DNA of 5,887 bases, taken from the NCBI GenBank assembly GCA_031178805.1, contig JAPSIJ010000162.1:1-5887 (forward strand), read 5' to 3'. A program made the position numbers and the translations under genes. The stretch comes from Cellulomonas sp. GTDB taxonomy: Bacteria; Actinomycetota; Actinomycetes; Actinomycetales; Cellulomonadaceae. Shown here one piece after another: positions 5,615-5,887 of the stretch (the stretch's first letter is position 1; every line of letters starts with the position of its first letter). The notes below the pieces were generated by a model. That model was not told the DNA's origin, searched no databases, and saw nothing but the letters and a program-made list of their open reading frames with translations.

Positions 5615-5887
5615 CTAGGACCGCAGGCCCACCAGCAGCGAGAGATCGCCGAACGTGATCAGGGAGCCGTCCGAGAGCCGCACCCGGCGGTCCGGCAGGC
5701 ACACGATCCGCTGCCCGTCCGCCAGGGTGACCAGCGTGCCGTTGGTCGAGCCGCGGTCCACGACCCAGGGGCCGTGCTCGTCCACGCCGACCATCAGGTG
5801 CGTCTTGGACACCGACCGGCCGGGGTCGGCCACGGGCACCGGGCGCACGCCGGGCAGCGGGTCCGGGTTGCGCCCGACGAGCAGCGG
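5615..5887 (-). CDS. FHA-domain protein, C-terminal part (5' end outside window)
   Basis: The frame is open to the right edge and ends in TAG at 5615-5617, giving 90 visible residues that form most of a forkhead-associated domain. The signature elements are present: VGRNPD (GR strand, residues 4-9), SVSKTH with the phosphothreonine-contacting S and H, and STNGT. FHA domains bind phosphothreonine peptides, typically products of Ser/Thr kinases of the PknB type in Actinobacteria, in the cytoplasm. The domain ends at the protein C-terminus, so whatever precedes it (for example membrane segments or a zinc ribbon) lies outside the window; a GTG at 5848 is internal to the domain and not a credible start. 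The neighbouring propeller-protein gene starts 35 bases downstream (8 with its longer start), suggesting co-transcription. Confidence 0.88.
   Translation of the reverse strand, partial: PLLVGRNPDPLPGVRPVPVADPGRSVSKTHLMVGVDEHGPWVVDRGSTNGTLVTLADGQRIVCLPDRRVRLSDGSLITFGDLSLLVGLRS

Noticed and set aside
4173..5618. Long + strand open frame opposite the propeller-protein gene.
   Set aside because: The opposite strand has a coherent membrane protein with propeller repeats; this frame is low-complexity and has no recognisable start context.

Overview
The window is very GC-rich, with codon third positions almost all G or C, and carries ordinary actinobacterial chromosomal genes. The gene content (long-form leuA, recO coupled to uppS, a PQQ-like propeller protein next to an FHA protein) suggests a member of the Micrococcales, perhaps Cellulomonas-like. 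The genus is inferred from style and gene order, not from a search. I see no mobile element, tRNA, rRNA or CRISPR array.

Layout from left to right: the 3' end of a DedA/VTT-family membrane protein gene on the + strand (1-385); a short convergent gap with a hairpin; then a series of genes on the - strand. Read in their own direction these are an FHA-domain protein (3' part only, 5615-5887), a membrane-anchored PQQ-like beta-propeller protein (4182-5579), a leucine-rich leader peptide with structured leader RNA (4021-4126), leuA (2248-4008), a 303-base spacer with strong hairpins and repeats, recO (1213-1944) and uppS (437-1213). recO and uppS overlap by one base.

Functionally there are three units. 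FHA plus propeller protein looks like a small envelope or signalling operon of unknown role. leuA makes the first committed enzyme of leucine synthesis. It appears to be controlled by its own promoter, by a 16-residue leader peptide that probably starts at the first transcribed base, and by a pseudoknot-capable RNA that fits the LEU element known upstream of actinobacterial leuA genes. recO-uppS joins a recombination mediator to the synthase of the polyprenyl lipid carrier for cell-wall assembly. The DedA-like gene facing uppS belongs to a superfamily that includes undecaprenyl-phosphate translocases, but it lacks the usual membrane arginine pair.

The most informative region is the leuA leader (about 4009-4165). 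The rest is mainly conserved core genome, and I did not find a convincing wholly new system.
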